DNA from: JABDMH01 sp965223025
GTDB taxonomy: Bacteria > Bacteroidota > Bacteroidia > Chitinophagales > Saprospiraceae
Length of the DNA stretch: 64,000 nucleotides
Assembly (NCBI GenBank): GCA_965223025.1
Contig: CBDCVP010000023.1
Location: 806,001-870,000 of the forward strand
Direction: 5' to 3'
Shown: positions 17,454 to 25,812 of the stretch, in pieces
Position numbering within the stretch: the stretch's first letter is position 1
Layout: every line of letters begins with the position of its first letter
The notes under the pieces: generated by a model
The model's input: only the letters and a program-made list of their open reading frames with translations
What the model was told of the DNA's origin: nothing
Database searches by the model: none
Made by a program: the position numbers and the translations under genes

Positions 17454-18011
17454 ATGCACAAAATCGTCGTGGGCATCACCGGTGCCAGTGGGGCCGTCTA
17501 TGGACAGCGGCTCTTGACAAAATTAGTGAGTCACTCAGAGCAGTGGTCTAAAGTAGCAGTGGTGATGACAAAAAATGGCATGACCAATTGGGCATTGGAG
17601 ATTGGCGCATTGGACAAGGAGGCGCTACCGTTCGATTTTTACAGTTTGGATGACTTCAGCGCACCCTTTGCATCGGGTTCTGCCAAGTATGCGACTATGA
17701 TCATTTGTCCGTGCTCGATGGGTGTGCTTGGACGCATCGCACATGGTGTTTCAGGTGATTTGATCACAAGGGCAGCCGATGTCATATTAAAAGAGAGAAG
17801 GCGACTGATACTGGTGCCGAGAGAAACACCCCTGAGCTTGATCCATCTGCGCAACATGGTTCGGATCACTGAGGCTGGCGGCATCATCGTACCCGCCATA
17901 CCTTCCTTTTATGGAGGAGAAAGCGATGGTGTAGCACTGATCGACACAGTAGTAGACCGGGTGTTAGATCTGGCCGGTTTTGAGATAGCACGAAAAAGAT
18001 GGGGAGAATGA
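17454..18011 (+). CDS. ubiX: Flavin prenyltransferase UbiX
   Basis: Attaches a dimethylallyl group to FMN, making the prenyl-FMN cofactor of UbiD-type decarboxylases. 185 residues from ATG 17454; the frame is open 114 bases upstream, but KIVVGITGASGAVYG right after this ATG is the true family N-terminus. Other markers: CPCSMGVLGRIAHG and LVPRETPLSLIHLRNM, both contacting FMN phosphate and the prenyl donor. No ubiD is in the window. In Bacteroidota the cofactor probably serves menaquinone or aromatic decarboxylases. Confidence 0.95.
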   Translation: MHKIVVGITGASGAVYGQRLLTKLVSHSEQWSKVAVVMTKNGMTNWALEIGALDKEALPFDFYSLDDFSAPFASGSAKYATMIICPCSMGVLGRIAHGVSGDLITRAADVILKERRRLILVPRETPLSLIHLRNMVRITEAGGIIVPAIPSFYGGESDGVALIDTVVDRVLDLAGFEIARKRWGE

Positions 18012-18076
18012 GACAACTTCAGCCCCAAGATGACCATTGAGGGAGTTTACCAAACCGATGTACAATCCCTGGCCAC

Positions 18077-19018
18077 TTATTTGGATTTCCTCAATAAATC
18101 ACGATTGACCGCAATGCTGGCATTGAGCTCAAATCCTGCAAGTAGAATGAAGCAATTAAGCTGCATCCAAACCAGCATGACAATCAACGCTCCCAGTGAG
18201 CCATAGATCCTGCTCTGAGTGCCAAAGTTATCAATGAAGTACGAGAAACCAACGGACGTGAGCAAACAAAAAACGGTGGCCAGCGTGGTGCCAGGTGATA
18301 CCCAACCAAATTTTCGTTTGAGGGGTGGTCCAAACTTATAAATCACACTGATCACTCCATAAAACAGTACCAGAATCGAAACCCATTTAATGGTTGCAAA
18401 AAGGTAAGGATTAAAACCTTCAGTGGCGGCTTGGTCAAATAGGAGGCCCAGTATTTTGTTTCCGGCAATAATAATCACGCCCGATATTAAAAACATGAAG
18501 CCCACAAAGACGGTGAGACCTAATGCAATCAATCGTTTCTTGAAAAAATTACGTCGCTTGAACGATACCTGATACGATTTTTCAAAACCCTGCAGGAGTG
18601 TGTCAAAGCCATTGGATGCGAAGATCAGGGCCAATAAAAAACCGATGGACAGCATTCCACCATGAGGGATGGACATGATGCTGTCGATAGACTCGAATAG
18701 AAACCCATGCGCATTTTCCGGCATGATGTTTCGAATGGCCTGTTGAATGACCATTTCAAAATTATCAATGGGAATGTAGGGCAACAACGTAAACATGAAG
18801 ATAATCGACGGAAACAAGGAGAGAAAGAAACTGTAGGCCATCGAATTGGACCTTGTGACGATATCATCTTTCTTGAGCTCAGCGATGATGAAAACCATGA
18901 CATCCCAAATCGGTATGTTAAAGAATCCGGGTAGGGAGGTTTTCTTAGCCCAGTTTCGTGCTCTTCCAAAAAGGACGAGATAGTGTCGCTTGCCCCTGAC
19001 TATTAATCTCCTAATCAA
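18077..19018 (-). CDS. YihY/BrkB-family inner-membrane protein
   Basis: Polytopic membrane protein (313 residues) of the UPF0761/BrkB family. The family core RSNSMAYSFFLSLFPSIIFMFTLLP is interrupted here only by its usual substitutions; about six membrane segments follow, ending with GSLGALIVMLVWMQL. Function is not established (early RNase BN reports were withdrawn). The likely start is TTG 19018, which overlaps the thioesterase stop by eight bases; the next ATG would remove 40 residues of the soluble N-terminus. Translational coupling with the thioesterase gene is therefore likely. Confidence 0.85.
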   Translation of the reverse strand: MIRRLIVRGKRHYLVLFGRARNWAKKTSLPGFFNIPIWDVMVFIIAELKKDDIVTRSNSMAYSFFLSLFPSIIFMFTLLPYIPIDNFEMVIQQAIRNIMPENAHGFLFESIDSIMSIPHGGMLSIGFLLALIFASNGFDTLLQGFEKSYQVSFKRRNFFKKRLIALGLTVFVGFMFLISGVIIIAGNKILGLLFDQAATEGFNPYLFATIKWVSILVLFYGVISVIYKFGPPLKRKFGWVSPGTTLATVFCLLTSVGFSYFIDNFGTQSRIYGSLGALIVMLVWMQLNCFILLAGFELNASIAVNRDLLRKSK

Positions 19019-19418
19019 AATATGGTGCTAATCGATCCTGTAAAATAGAAGGCGTGCGCATGAGTTGGCCAGTGTGCATATCCCGAAAACATAATAAGAC
19101 CTTGGCCTTGTTGATCAATTGATGCTCTTGATTCTTCACGACCACATGAAAGGCAATCAGTCGATCCGGCATTTCCTGGATGGATGTGGATACGACCAGG
19201 AGATCGTCGTAACGAGCAGGTTGGATGTACTTGATCTCCAATCTGACCACTGGCATGATAATTCCTAGATCTTCCAATTGGCGGTAGGTGATGCCCAAGG
19301 ATCGAATGGCCTCGACCCGGCCTACCTCATAGTACAAGGCGTAGTTTCCGTAATAGACAAACCCCATCTGGTCGGTCTCACCATATCGTACACGCAGACT
19401 TGTCTCATGTGTGAACAT
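19011..19418 (-). CDS. Acyl-CoA thioesterase, 4HBT/YbgC family
   Basis: Hot-dog-fold thioesterase of 135 residues. The family signature is RVRYGETDQMGFVYYGNY (residues 10-27), in which Asp16 is the conserved catalytic acid of the YbgC/4-hydroxybenzoyl-CoA group. The partner YihY-type membrane protein begins within its stop codon. Substrate is unknown; related enzymes hydrolyse short or long acyl-CoAs and are linked to membrane phospholipid or envelope functions. No other gene in the cluster narrows this down. Confidence 0.88.
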   Translation of the reverse strand: MFTHETSLRVRYGETDQMGFVYYGNYALYYEVGRVEAIRSLGITYRQLEDLGIIMPVVRLEIKYIQPARYDDLLVVSTSIQEMPDRLIAFHVVVKNQEHQLINKAKVLLCFRDMHTGQLMRTPSILQDRLAPYFD

Positions 19419-19658
19419 GTCGGGACTTTCAACTCCTGCGATTCAAAATTAACCTTTAGTGGAAGTTTGCCAAGGTAATTGGTCTTAAATCGTGATTTAA
19501 CTCATCATGCCTTATAGTGATCAGTCTTCACGAATGTAATACCAGGGATTTTCAGACTGGATATTGGCTAAGTCATCCCATGGCAAGTGCTGGCAGCTGA
19601 TCAACATTTCTCTCCCCCAATGTACCTGACCTGGAGATCATCTATTTGTCAGATCAGG

Positions 19659-21449
19659 TTAGACGATATCTGCACCAGCCTTTTTCCAAACAATTCTTAG
19701 GATCACAGCCGTACCAATGGCTAGGATCGCTAATAAGATCCCAGTGCCAAGCTCACCGTAGAGAATTTTACCAGTGGCAAAGAAGATGCTGTAGACCAGA
19801 ATTGTGCCGAGTAACATCGCTAGGATCCCTTGGGGTAAGGTAAATTTGTTCCTGGGATCCGCAATCGCTATGCCTGAGGATTCTGCCTGTCTCACAATCC
19901 TGCGCCAACCCGGACCACCAGGCTGGATTTTCCGATAGAAGTTATGTAGTGTTTCAGTGCTTTCTGGTGCTGTGACGAAGGTGACGAAGAGCCATAATAT
20001 GGTGGTGATCAAAACGATGATCGGAAATCGATAGAATAGCGGCCATTCTTCAGGATAAAGTCCTGAAAAAACAAATAAGAAAGAGATAATGCCTGACGAA
20101 AACATCGCCGTAATTTCACTCCAGGCATTGATGCGCCACCAGAACCAACGTAGCAAGAAAATGAGCCCAGTACCGGCGCCAAACATCAAAATAAAATCGA
20201 ATACCTGCAAGGCATTCTGCATGTAAAGTGCCATCACTGCTGCCAGAAACATCAATATGAAAGTAGTGACACGCCCTGCTGTCACGAACTCTTTTTCAGT
20301 GGCGCTGGGCCGGATAAATCGTCCATATAGATCGTTGACTAGATAGGATGCACCCCAGTTAAGATGTGTGGATATGGTCGACATAAATGCAGCGATCAAT
20401 GAGGCCAAGACTAGCCCCATGAGACCTGCCGGTAAGAAGGTGAGCATGGCAGGGTAAGCCAGATCATGGCCTAACTTGTCGTTGCTGACGTTGGGGAAGG
20501 CTTGCTGAATGCTTTCCAGGTCGGGAAAAACCACTAGGGATGCGAGCGCTACTAATATCCATGGCCAAGGACGTAAGGCATAATGCATGATGTTGAAGAA
20601 AAATGTCGCTCCCACGGCGTTGCTCTCATCTTTGGCCGCCAACATCCGCTGTGCGATATAACCACCTCCACCGGGTTCAGATCCCGGGTACCAGGCTGCC
20701 CACCACTGCACGGCCAAGGGAATGATGATCAAAGAAATCAAGATGTCTTGGTTGTTGAGATCAGGCAGAATCGACATTTTATCAGCCAGTACGTCGTGCT
20801 CAAAAAGGGCTGACAATCCACCGACATCAGGGTGATTCACAGCCACCATAGCTGCTCCGATGGCCCCTACCATCGCTACAAAAAATAGAATAAAGTCGGT
20901 GTAGACGACACCTTTAAATCCGCCCAGTGAACTAAACAATACGGTGACGATGGAGGCAATGCCAATGGTCTGGATCGGTGTAAGTCCAAGCATGATCTCC
21001 CCAATCTTGATGGCTGCAAGTGCCACTCCCGACATGGCTAGGACATTAAAGATCAAGCCTAAAAATACTGCTCGAAATCCACGTAGAAATTGCGCCGGAA
21101 CACCACTATAGCGCATTTCATAAAACTCGATGTCGGTGGTCACGTTGGACTTGCGCCACATCTTAGCATATACAAACACTGTCAGCATTCCCGTCAACAA
21201 GAATACCAGCCAGACCCAATTGCCCGACACACCATTTTGCCGCACAATATCTGTCACGAGATTAGGAGTATCGGTAGAAAATGTGGTGGCAACCATAGAC
21301 ATACCCAGCAGCCACCAAGGCATGCTCCTACCTGATAAAAAGTACTCGGCAGTGTTCTTGCCCGATGAGCGACTCACATAGATACCGATGCCCAGGGTCA
21401 AGGCAAAGAAGAATAATATGATCACGATATCAATGGTGGCTAAGGTCAT
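19659..21449 (-). CDS. Sodium:solute symporter family transporter
   Basis: SSS-family permease, 596 residues, about 14 membrane segments. It starts with the family pattern VIILFFFALTLGIGIYVSR and GRSMPWWLLGMSMVATTFSTDTP, whose residues form part of the sodium site. Loop WYPGSEPGGGGYIAQRML and the FMSTISTHLNWGASYLVND segment are typical of the Bacteroidota subgroup annotated as Na+:solute or sugar symporter. Substrate cannot be inferred; no catabolic genes adjoin. About 240 bases separate it from the upstream thioesterase gene, without clear features. Confidence 0.9.
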   Translation of the reverse strand: MTLATIDIVIILFFFALTLGIGIYVSRSSGKNTAEYFLSGRSMPWWLLGMSMVATTFSTDTPNLVTDIVRQNGVSGNWVWLVFLLTGMLTVFVYAKMWRKSNVTTDIEFYEMRYSGVPAQFLRGFRAVFLGLIFNVLAMSGVALAAIKIGEIMLGLTPIQTIGIASIVTVLFSSLGGFKGVVYTDFILFFVAMVGAIGAAMVAVNHPDVGGLSALFEHDVLADKMSILPDLNNQDILISLIIIPLAVQWWAAWYPGSEPGGGGYIAQRMLAAKDESNAVGATFFFNIMHYALRPWPWILVALASLVVFPDLESIQQAFPNVSNDKLGHDLAYPAMLTFLPAGLMGLVLASLIAAFMSTISTHLNWGASYLVNDLYGRFIRPSATEKEFVTAGRVTTFILMFLAAVMALYMQNALQVFDFILMFGAGTGLIFLLRWFWWRINAWSEITAMFSSGIISFLFVFSGLYPEEWPLFYRFPIIVLITTILWLFVTFVTAPESTETLHNFYRKIQPGGPGWRRIVRQAESSGIAIADPRNKFTLPQGILAMLLGTILVYSIFFATGKILYGELGTGILLAILAIGTAVILRIVWKKAGADIV

Positions 21450-21652
21450 TACTCAGGATTTAACAGTACGCAAAAGGATTCCAATATACATAATTTGGTG
21501 TGTCGGCTTATGCCAACCTGAGAGACTGGACTAATCACCTCACTCGATTGTGTCCATCAATCTGGACCCTCACCCGGGATGTGGATCTTACCCTGACAGT
21601 AGCTTGGTAAACAGTCATGACTTTATATCTTTATGTGCCAATACAGAGTGAT

Positions 21653-22555
21653 ATGCAACAGAACATTAGTCTCGTAGTCCTTGCAGCTGGGATGGGTAGC
21701 CGATACGGCGGTCTTAAGCAATTGGATGCCTTGGGTCCCAGTGGCGAGACCATCCTTGAGTATTCTATCTACGACGCCATACGAGCTGGATTTAATAAGG
21801 TGGTCTTTGTGATTCGCGATTACTTCGAAGATGATTTTAGGGAGAAGGTAGCTGTCAAGTTTGCCCATTTGATAGAGGTGATATATGTGCACCAGGAGAT
21901 CAATCCTGCCATGCCCAGTATCGATGATTTACCAGAACGAAAGAAACCGTGGGGTACGTCGCATGCAGTGTTAGTGTGCAAAGACGTGATCAATGAGCCT
22001 TTTGCTGTAATCAATGCAGATGACTACTACGGGCAATCTTGTTTTCAAATGTTGGGTGACTTTCTTCGAGAGGACGTATCGGAGCAGAAGTATGCCATGG
22101 TAGGTTATATTCTCGAGAATACATTGTCGGAGCAAGGTCATGTGAATCGTGGCATATGTCAGGCAGACGATCATGGCAATCTGGTAGCGGTGGAGGAGAT
22201 CTTGAAGATCCATAGATTGAATGGTGACATTTCCTATGGCGAAAACAAAGACTCTAGACTGCCCTCAGATGCGGTGGTTTCGATGAACTTCTGGGGTTTT
22301 CATCAGAGCGTTTTTGAGCACTTGACTGCGGGGTTTGAAGCATTCGTGAGAGCCAACAAAGATGATCCCAAAGCAGAGTATTTTATACCCATTATAGTTG
22401 ATGATCTCATCAAAGGTGGAGAGGTTTGTGTCAAGGTGCTTACTTCACTGGATAGATGGTATGGTGTTACCTATAAGGAGGATGCCGACACCGTCAAGAA
22501 GGCCTTTTCATCTTTTGCAGATCAAGGGAAGTACCCGAGATCTCTTTGGGCATAA
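21653..22555 (+). CDS. Nucleotidyltransferase family protein
   Basis: GT-A/NTP-transferase fold, 300 residues from ATG 21653 (an in-frame ATG 36 bases earlier is less likely because the fold begins at SLVVLAAGMGSRYGG, residues 6-20). The acceptor-site LKQ and metal-binding NADD at 121-124 are present. The family transfers NMP to sugar or related phosphates; the substrate is not readable. A type II NADH dehydrogenase gene begins 13 bases downstream, so the two are probably cotranscribed, although no functional link is obvious. Confidence 0.82.
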   Translation: MQQNISLVVLAAGMGSRYGGLKQLDALGPSGETILEYSIYDAIRAGFNKVVFVIRDYFEDDFREKVAVKFAHLIEVIYVHQEINPAMPSIDDLPERKKPWGTSHAVLVCKDVINEPFAVINADDYYGQSCFQMLGDFLREDVSEQKYAMVGYILENTLSEQGHVNRGICQADDHGNLVAVEEILKIHRLNGDISYGENKDSRLPSDAVVSMNFWGFHQSVFEHLTAGFEAFVRANKDDPKAEYFIPIIVDDLIKGGEVCVKVLTSLDRWYGVTYKEDADTVKKAFSSFADQGKYPRSLWA

Positions 22556-22568
22556 TTTTCAGGTTTTG

Positions 22569-23858
22569 ATGGCATTTAATGTTCCCGAAACTGGACAAAG
22601 ACGTGTGGTCATTGTAGGAGCGGGATTTGCCGGTATCAAGTTGGCAAGGAGCCTCAGAAAAAGTGGGGATCAAGTCGTTTTGATTGACAAACATAACTAT
22701 CATCAGTTTCAGCCGCTTCTGTACCAGGTAGCTATGGCAGGTCTTGAACCCAGCTCTATCAGTTTTCCCCTGAGGAAAATGTTTCAAGGTGTTCGCAATG
22801 TGCACATCAGATATGCAGAGATCAATCGGGTCGACCTAGACCAAAAACGGGTGTATGCTGACTTGGGCTATCTCAACTATGATGTGCTGGTCTTGGCCAC
22901 TGGTGCAACCACAAACTATTACGGAGATGAAGAACTGAGATCCAAAACGCTTCCGATGAAGTCGATATCGGAGGCATTACACCTGAGAAATGAGATACTA
23001 TCCGATTATGAGTATGCGATTTCAACCCGAGATTATGATACGAGACAGGAGCTGATAGATGTGGTGGTAGTAGGAGGGGGGGCAACGGGTGTTGAAGTGG
23101 CGGGAGCTTTGGCAGAGATGAAGAAGTATATTCTGCCCAAAGATTTTAAAGAGCTGGAGGCTAAGGAGGTCGATATTTATCTGATTCATGCCGGCAGCAG
23201 GATTTTGCCGGCGATGTCGGAAAAGGCATCCAGGAATGCCGAGAAGTACCTGATCGACCTCGGTGTGCATGTCATTAAGAATACACGCGTGCAGCGTTGT
23301 GATGGCTCACATGTCTATACCAATGATGGCCAAAAGATTGCCGCTGCCAAGGTCATTTGGGCTGCGGGGATCACCTGCCAAAAACTCCATGGATTGCCTG
23401 ACGAGATCTACGGGCACAATAACCGGATTCGTACTAATCGATTTAACGAAATCATCGGCTGCCAGGATGTCTTCGTACTCGGTGACTTAGCCTTGGTACA
23501 AGAAGACCCTACTTATGACAAAGGACATCCTCAAGTGGCACAGGTAGCCCTCCAAATGGCCACGCAACTTGGTAAAAATCTAAAGAAGAAAGACCATGCA
23601 TCCTGGCAACCGTTTGTCTACCATGACAAAGGAACCATGGCAACCATTGGAAGAAACAGGGCTGTGGCCGACCTTCCGAGGTTTCACTATGCGGGCTTTT
23701 TTGCCTGGATCATTTGGCTCATAGTGCACTTATTTGCGCTGCTGGGAGTCAGAAATAAAGTAATCGTGTTCATCAATTGGTTGTGGAATTATTTTACGTA
23801 CGATCAATCGCTGCGCCTAATCATCAATCCCAAAAAGGGGCAAAGTTCCAAGACTTGA
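22569..23858 (+). CDS. ndh: Type II NADH dehydrogenase (NDH-2)
   Basis: Single-subunit flavoprotein transferring electrons from NADH to quinone without proton pumping. 429 residues from ATG 22569; earlier codons in this frame lie inside the preceding gene. FAD loop VIVGAGFAGIKLARSL (residues 14-29), NADH loop VVVVGGGATGVEVAGAL, FAD-closing FVLGDLA, then a C-terminal membrane-associated helix pair (WIIWLIVHLFALLGVRNK). The quinone-site stretch YHQFQPLLYQVAMAGLEP is typical of bacterial NDH-2. Confidence 0.93.
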   Translation: MAFNVPETGQRRVVIVGAGFAGIKLARSLRKSGDQVVLIDKHNYHQFQPLLYQVAMAGLEPSSISFPLRKMFQGVRNVHIRYAEINRVDLDQKRVYADLGYLNYDVLVLATGATTNYYGDEELRSKTLPMKSISEALHLRNEILSDYEYAISTRDYDTRQELIDVVVVGGGATGVEVAGALAEMKKYILPKDFKELEAKEVDIYLIHAGSRILPAMSEKASRNAEKYLIDLGVHVIKNTRVQRCDGSHVYTNDGQKIAAAKVIWAAGITCQKLHGLPDEIYGHNNRIRTNRFNEIIGCQDVFVLGDLALVQEDPTYDKGHPQVAQVALQMATQLGKNLKKKDHASWQPFVYHDKGTMATIGRNRAVADLPRFHYAGFFAWIIWLIVHLFALLGVRNKVIVFINWLWNYFTYDQSLRLIINPKKGQSSKT

Positions 23859-24412
23859 AAGTATAAAGTTATAATAATGCCTCAAATCATGCGCAGATCT
23901 CCAGCTCGTACCATGCCCTTTATCACAATGTTATGTATATGCGATATAATTATATGTAGATTTAGAAGTCTTCGGATACTTCTGGCAAAGATTTTGCAAT
24001 CCTTTGTCTGAATTTGTTCAACAAGAAAACCCAGTATCTTTTGGATGGGTTTCAATCACAGTAACCGATTCTTTTCTGACCAACACCCAGACTCAGTACC
24101 TTTTGGTCAGGAACATCCGTATGAAACTCCGCAGATGTCAAATGAAGCCAGTTCAGGTTGGTCAGAGTAGGTCCAGATCTGAATGTTGACGTGTTAAATG
24201 TATTAAACGAGTTGGATCCTGTCACTCAATTTTTGACAATGGATCCCTTCGGTTGCCGTGAGTTATTCAGCATCAAACTAAAGTCACCTTTGTGATTAGA
24301 TCCGGGTGATAAAAATCTAATTTGTAGTGTCTTGAGTGACGTGTATTACAGCTAGTAACGATGAGGTGTTTTGAAATGATGGGTTAGTTAAGCTGTACCA
24401 GACCATGAGAAA
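23859..24412 (+). other. Non-coding, hairpin-rich intergenic region (candidate structured RNA)
   Basis: No gene is supported here. Seen directly: stems at 23964-23983 (6 bp plus a C(UUCG)G tetraloop and an AT bulge), 24027-24052 (7 bp), 24076-24110 (8 bp), 24214-24246 (GGATCC-TGTCA paired with TGACA-AT-GGATCC) and 24295-24321 (7 bp), then an intrinsic terminator at 24413. The second and third loops/stems contain near-copies of CAGTAYCTTTTGG (24032 and 24094). It could be a long 3' UTR of ndh, an independent RNA, or decayed sequence. Confidence 0.4.
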
Positions 24413-24452
24413 GAGGGGTGCATCGCATACGGATGTCACCCCTCCATTTTTT
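24413..24452 (+). terminator. Rho-independent terminator
   Basis: GAGGGGTG (24413-24420) pairs with CACCCCTC (24437-24444), extended by CATC/GATG across a one-base bulge, 7-base loop, then CATTTTTT. A strong plus-strand terminator for ndh or for a transcript within the preceding 550 bases. It sits in front of the convergent yceI stop and could work both ways. Confidence 0.8.
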
Positions 24453-24500
24453 ATCTCCGCAACAGAGAATGTCGAGAAAGATCTTGCCAATACTGTATTT

Positions 24501-25094
24501 CTATTCGAGTACTAATTTGACGTTGATCATAAATTCATCGTATATAGTTTTGTCTGCCAGGCCCTCAAAGAAACTGCCAGATCCATATCGTACATCGTAC
24601 TCCGCACGGTCTATTTCGAGCTCAGCGGTGGCGACATTCATTCCATCTTCCTCACCAAATTGGGCATTAAACTTAATTGGCTTTGTGATCCCTTTGATGG
24701 TCAAATCTCCCACGACTTTGTAAGCGCCCTCTGTGCCCCTGCTTACTACATTTGTGATTTGCAGAGTAGCTGTAGGGTGTTCCTCTACGTTGAAGAAATC
24801 AGGCGATTTCAGGTGGCCTTCCAGTTTGGTTGCCCCTTGTTTGCCTGCCATATCCACATTCTTGATGGAAGTCATATCGATGACAAAATGTCCACCTTTG
24901 AGCGAGCCGTCCTGAATATCCAGGGAGGCTTCCTGTAATTTGATGGTGCCGTGATGTTTACCTGTTACCTTTCTACCCTCCCAGGTAAGGGTGCTTTTTT
25001 CTACGTCGACTCCGCCATCAGCTGGATTGACAGAAGCCATCCCCACATAAGACAATACGGCGATCAGCATAAAAGAAATTGACAATTTTTTCAT
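24501..25094 (-). CDS. YceI-family periplasmic lipid-binding protein
   Basis: 197 residues with a signal peptide (about 1-20) and the YceI lipocalin-like barrel: STLTWEGRKVTGKHHGTIKL, then GHFVIDMTSI and KVVGDLTIKGITKPIKF. Family members bind polyisoprenoids or similar lipids in a tunnel; physiological role is uncertain. It follows marR by 30 bases and is surely in its operon, so it is controlled by that repressor. MarR-YceI pairs are a recurrent arrangement in Bacteroidota. Confidence 0.92.
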   Translation of the reverse strand: MKKLSISFMLIAVLSYVGMASVNPADGGVDVEKSTLTWEGRKVTGKHHGTIKLQEASLDIQDGSLKGGHFVIDMTSIKNVDMAGKQGATKLEGHLKSPDFFNVEEHPTATLQITNVVSRGTEGAYKVVGDLTIKGITKPIKFNAQFGEEDGMNVATAELEIDRAEYDVRYGSGSFFEGLADKTIYDEFMINVKLVLE

Positions 25095-25124
25095 AAGACT
25101 TGATGATTAAATGATATAAATAGA

Positions 25125-25583
25125 TTAATGACTAGCGTTTATTTTGTCAAGCAAGTGGTTCAACGATGCAGCTTCTGACTGCGATAAGTCTGATAATTGA
25201 TTGGAGATTTGTGCCTCCAGGACTGTGCTGGCATCGACCAATAGTGCTAAACCTCTATCGGTGATCTTAATATGTACTCTCCTTCGATCTTCTGAACATC
25301 CGGTTCTGATGACCAAATCTTTTTTTCGCAGCTTTTCGATCAGTCGCGATGCATTGCTCATTTTGTCAATCATTCGATCAGTAACCTCAGATACTGTAAG
25401 AGGTTGCATTTGCTTTCCGCGCAATATCCTCAAGATGTTAAATTGCTGGACAGAAATACCAAAGGGTTTGAGACAGCTGTGTATTGCGTACTGAAGTTGC
25501 GATTGGGTATAATATAAATTCGCCGCCACTCTCAACCATTCGTCCTTGAAATGATTTTGCTGAATTGCTTGCTCAAGTTTCAC
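25125..25583 (-). CDS. MarR-family transcriptional regulator
   Basis: Winged-helix dimeric repressor, 152 residues. Helix-turn-helix region PLTVSEVTDRMIDKMSNASRLIEKLRKK with the wing GCSEDRRRVHIKITDRG (family DxRxxxxxLT signature). The start is GTG 25583; no in-frame ATG precedes the first helix. A 33-bp near-perfect palindrome begins nine bases upstream and is the obvious autoregulatory operator. The only other gene in the operon is yceI. Ligand unknown; related MarR proteins respond to phenolics or oxidants. Confidence 0.93.
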   Translation of the reverse strand: MKLEQAIQQNHFKDEWLRVAANLYYTQSQLQYAIHSCLKPFGISVQQFNILRILRGKQMQPLTVSEVTDRMIDKMSNASRLIEKLRKKDLVIRTGCSEDRRRVHIKITDRGLALLVDASTVLEAQISNQLSDLSQSEAASLNHLLDKINASH

Positions 25584-25587
25584 ACGA

Positions 25588-25595
25588 CAAATGTA
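25588..25595 (-). promoter_or_regulatory. Candidate -7 element of the marR-yceI promoter
   Basis: The minus strand reads TACATTTG (TAnnTTTG consensus). It overlaps the left end of the palindromic operator and lies so close to the GTG start that the mRNA may be leaderless or nearly so. The 33-element would fall inside the operator. Confidence 0.45.
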
Positions 25596-25624
25596 TGTCT
25601 AAACATTAGATGTTTAGACATACA
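25592..25624. promoter_or_regulatory. Palindromic MarR operator
   Basis: Perfect inverted repeat with 14-base arms, TGTATGTCTAAACA and its complement, around a 5-base TTAGA spacer. Its position between the marR start and the upstream region, over the predicted promoter, marks it as the MarR binding site; binding would exclude RNA polymerase and repress both marR and yceI. No second copy was noticed in the window. The 188 bases up to sppA show no gene. Confidence 0.85.
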
Positions 25625-25812
25625 AAAGAAGGAGTGGGACATATGAGAGACAAATCAGTACGAAAGCGGGATAAATGGGCATATCATTCTTCCCACTTGG
25701 ACAAAAGCAGCGGCGAGCGACTCAGGGTCGATATTCGAAGGTCTGGATCCTACTGAGCCCGGTTCCAGAATTTTCATCCAAATCTCTCCATTTTATGAGG
25801 CCTCTCTGGGTA

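Noticed and set aside
21450..21652. CTGAGAG followed by ACTGGAC near 21519, reminiscent of a thiamine riboswitch core
   Set aside because: The second conserved TPP segment and flanking stems are absent, and the downstream genes are not thiamine-related.
24027..24110. Near-repeated CAGTAYCTTTTGG with period 62 as a CRISPR-like array
   Set aside because: Only two 13-base copies with a mismatch, no further units and no cas genes.
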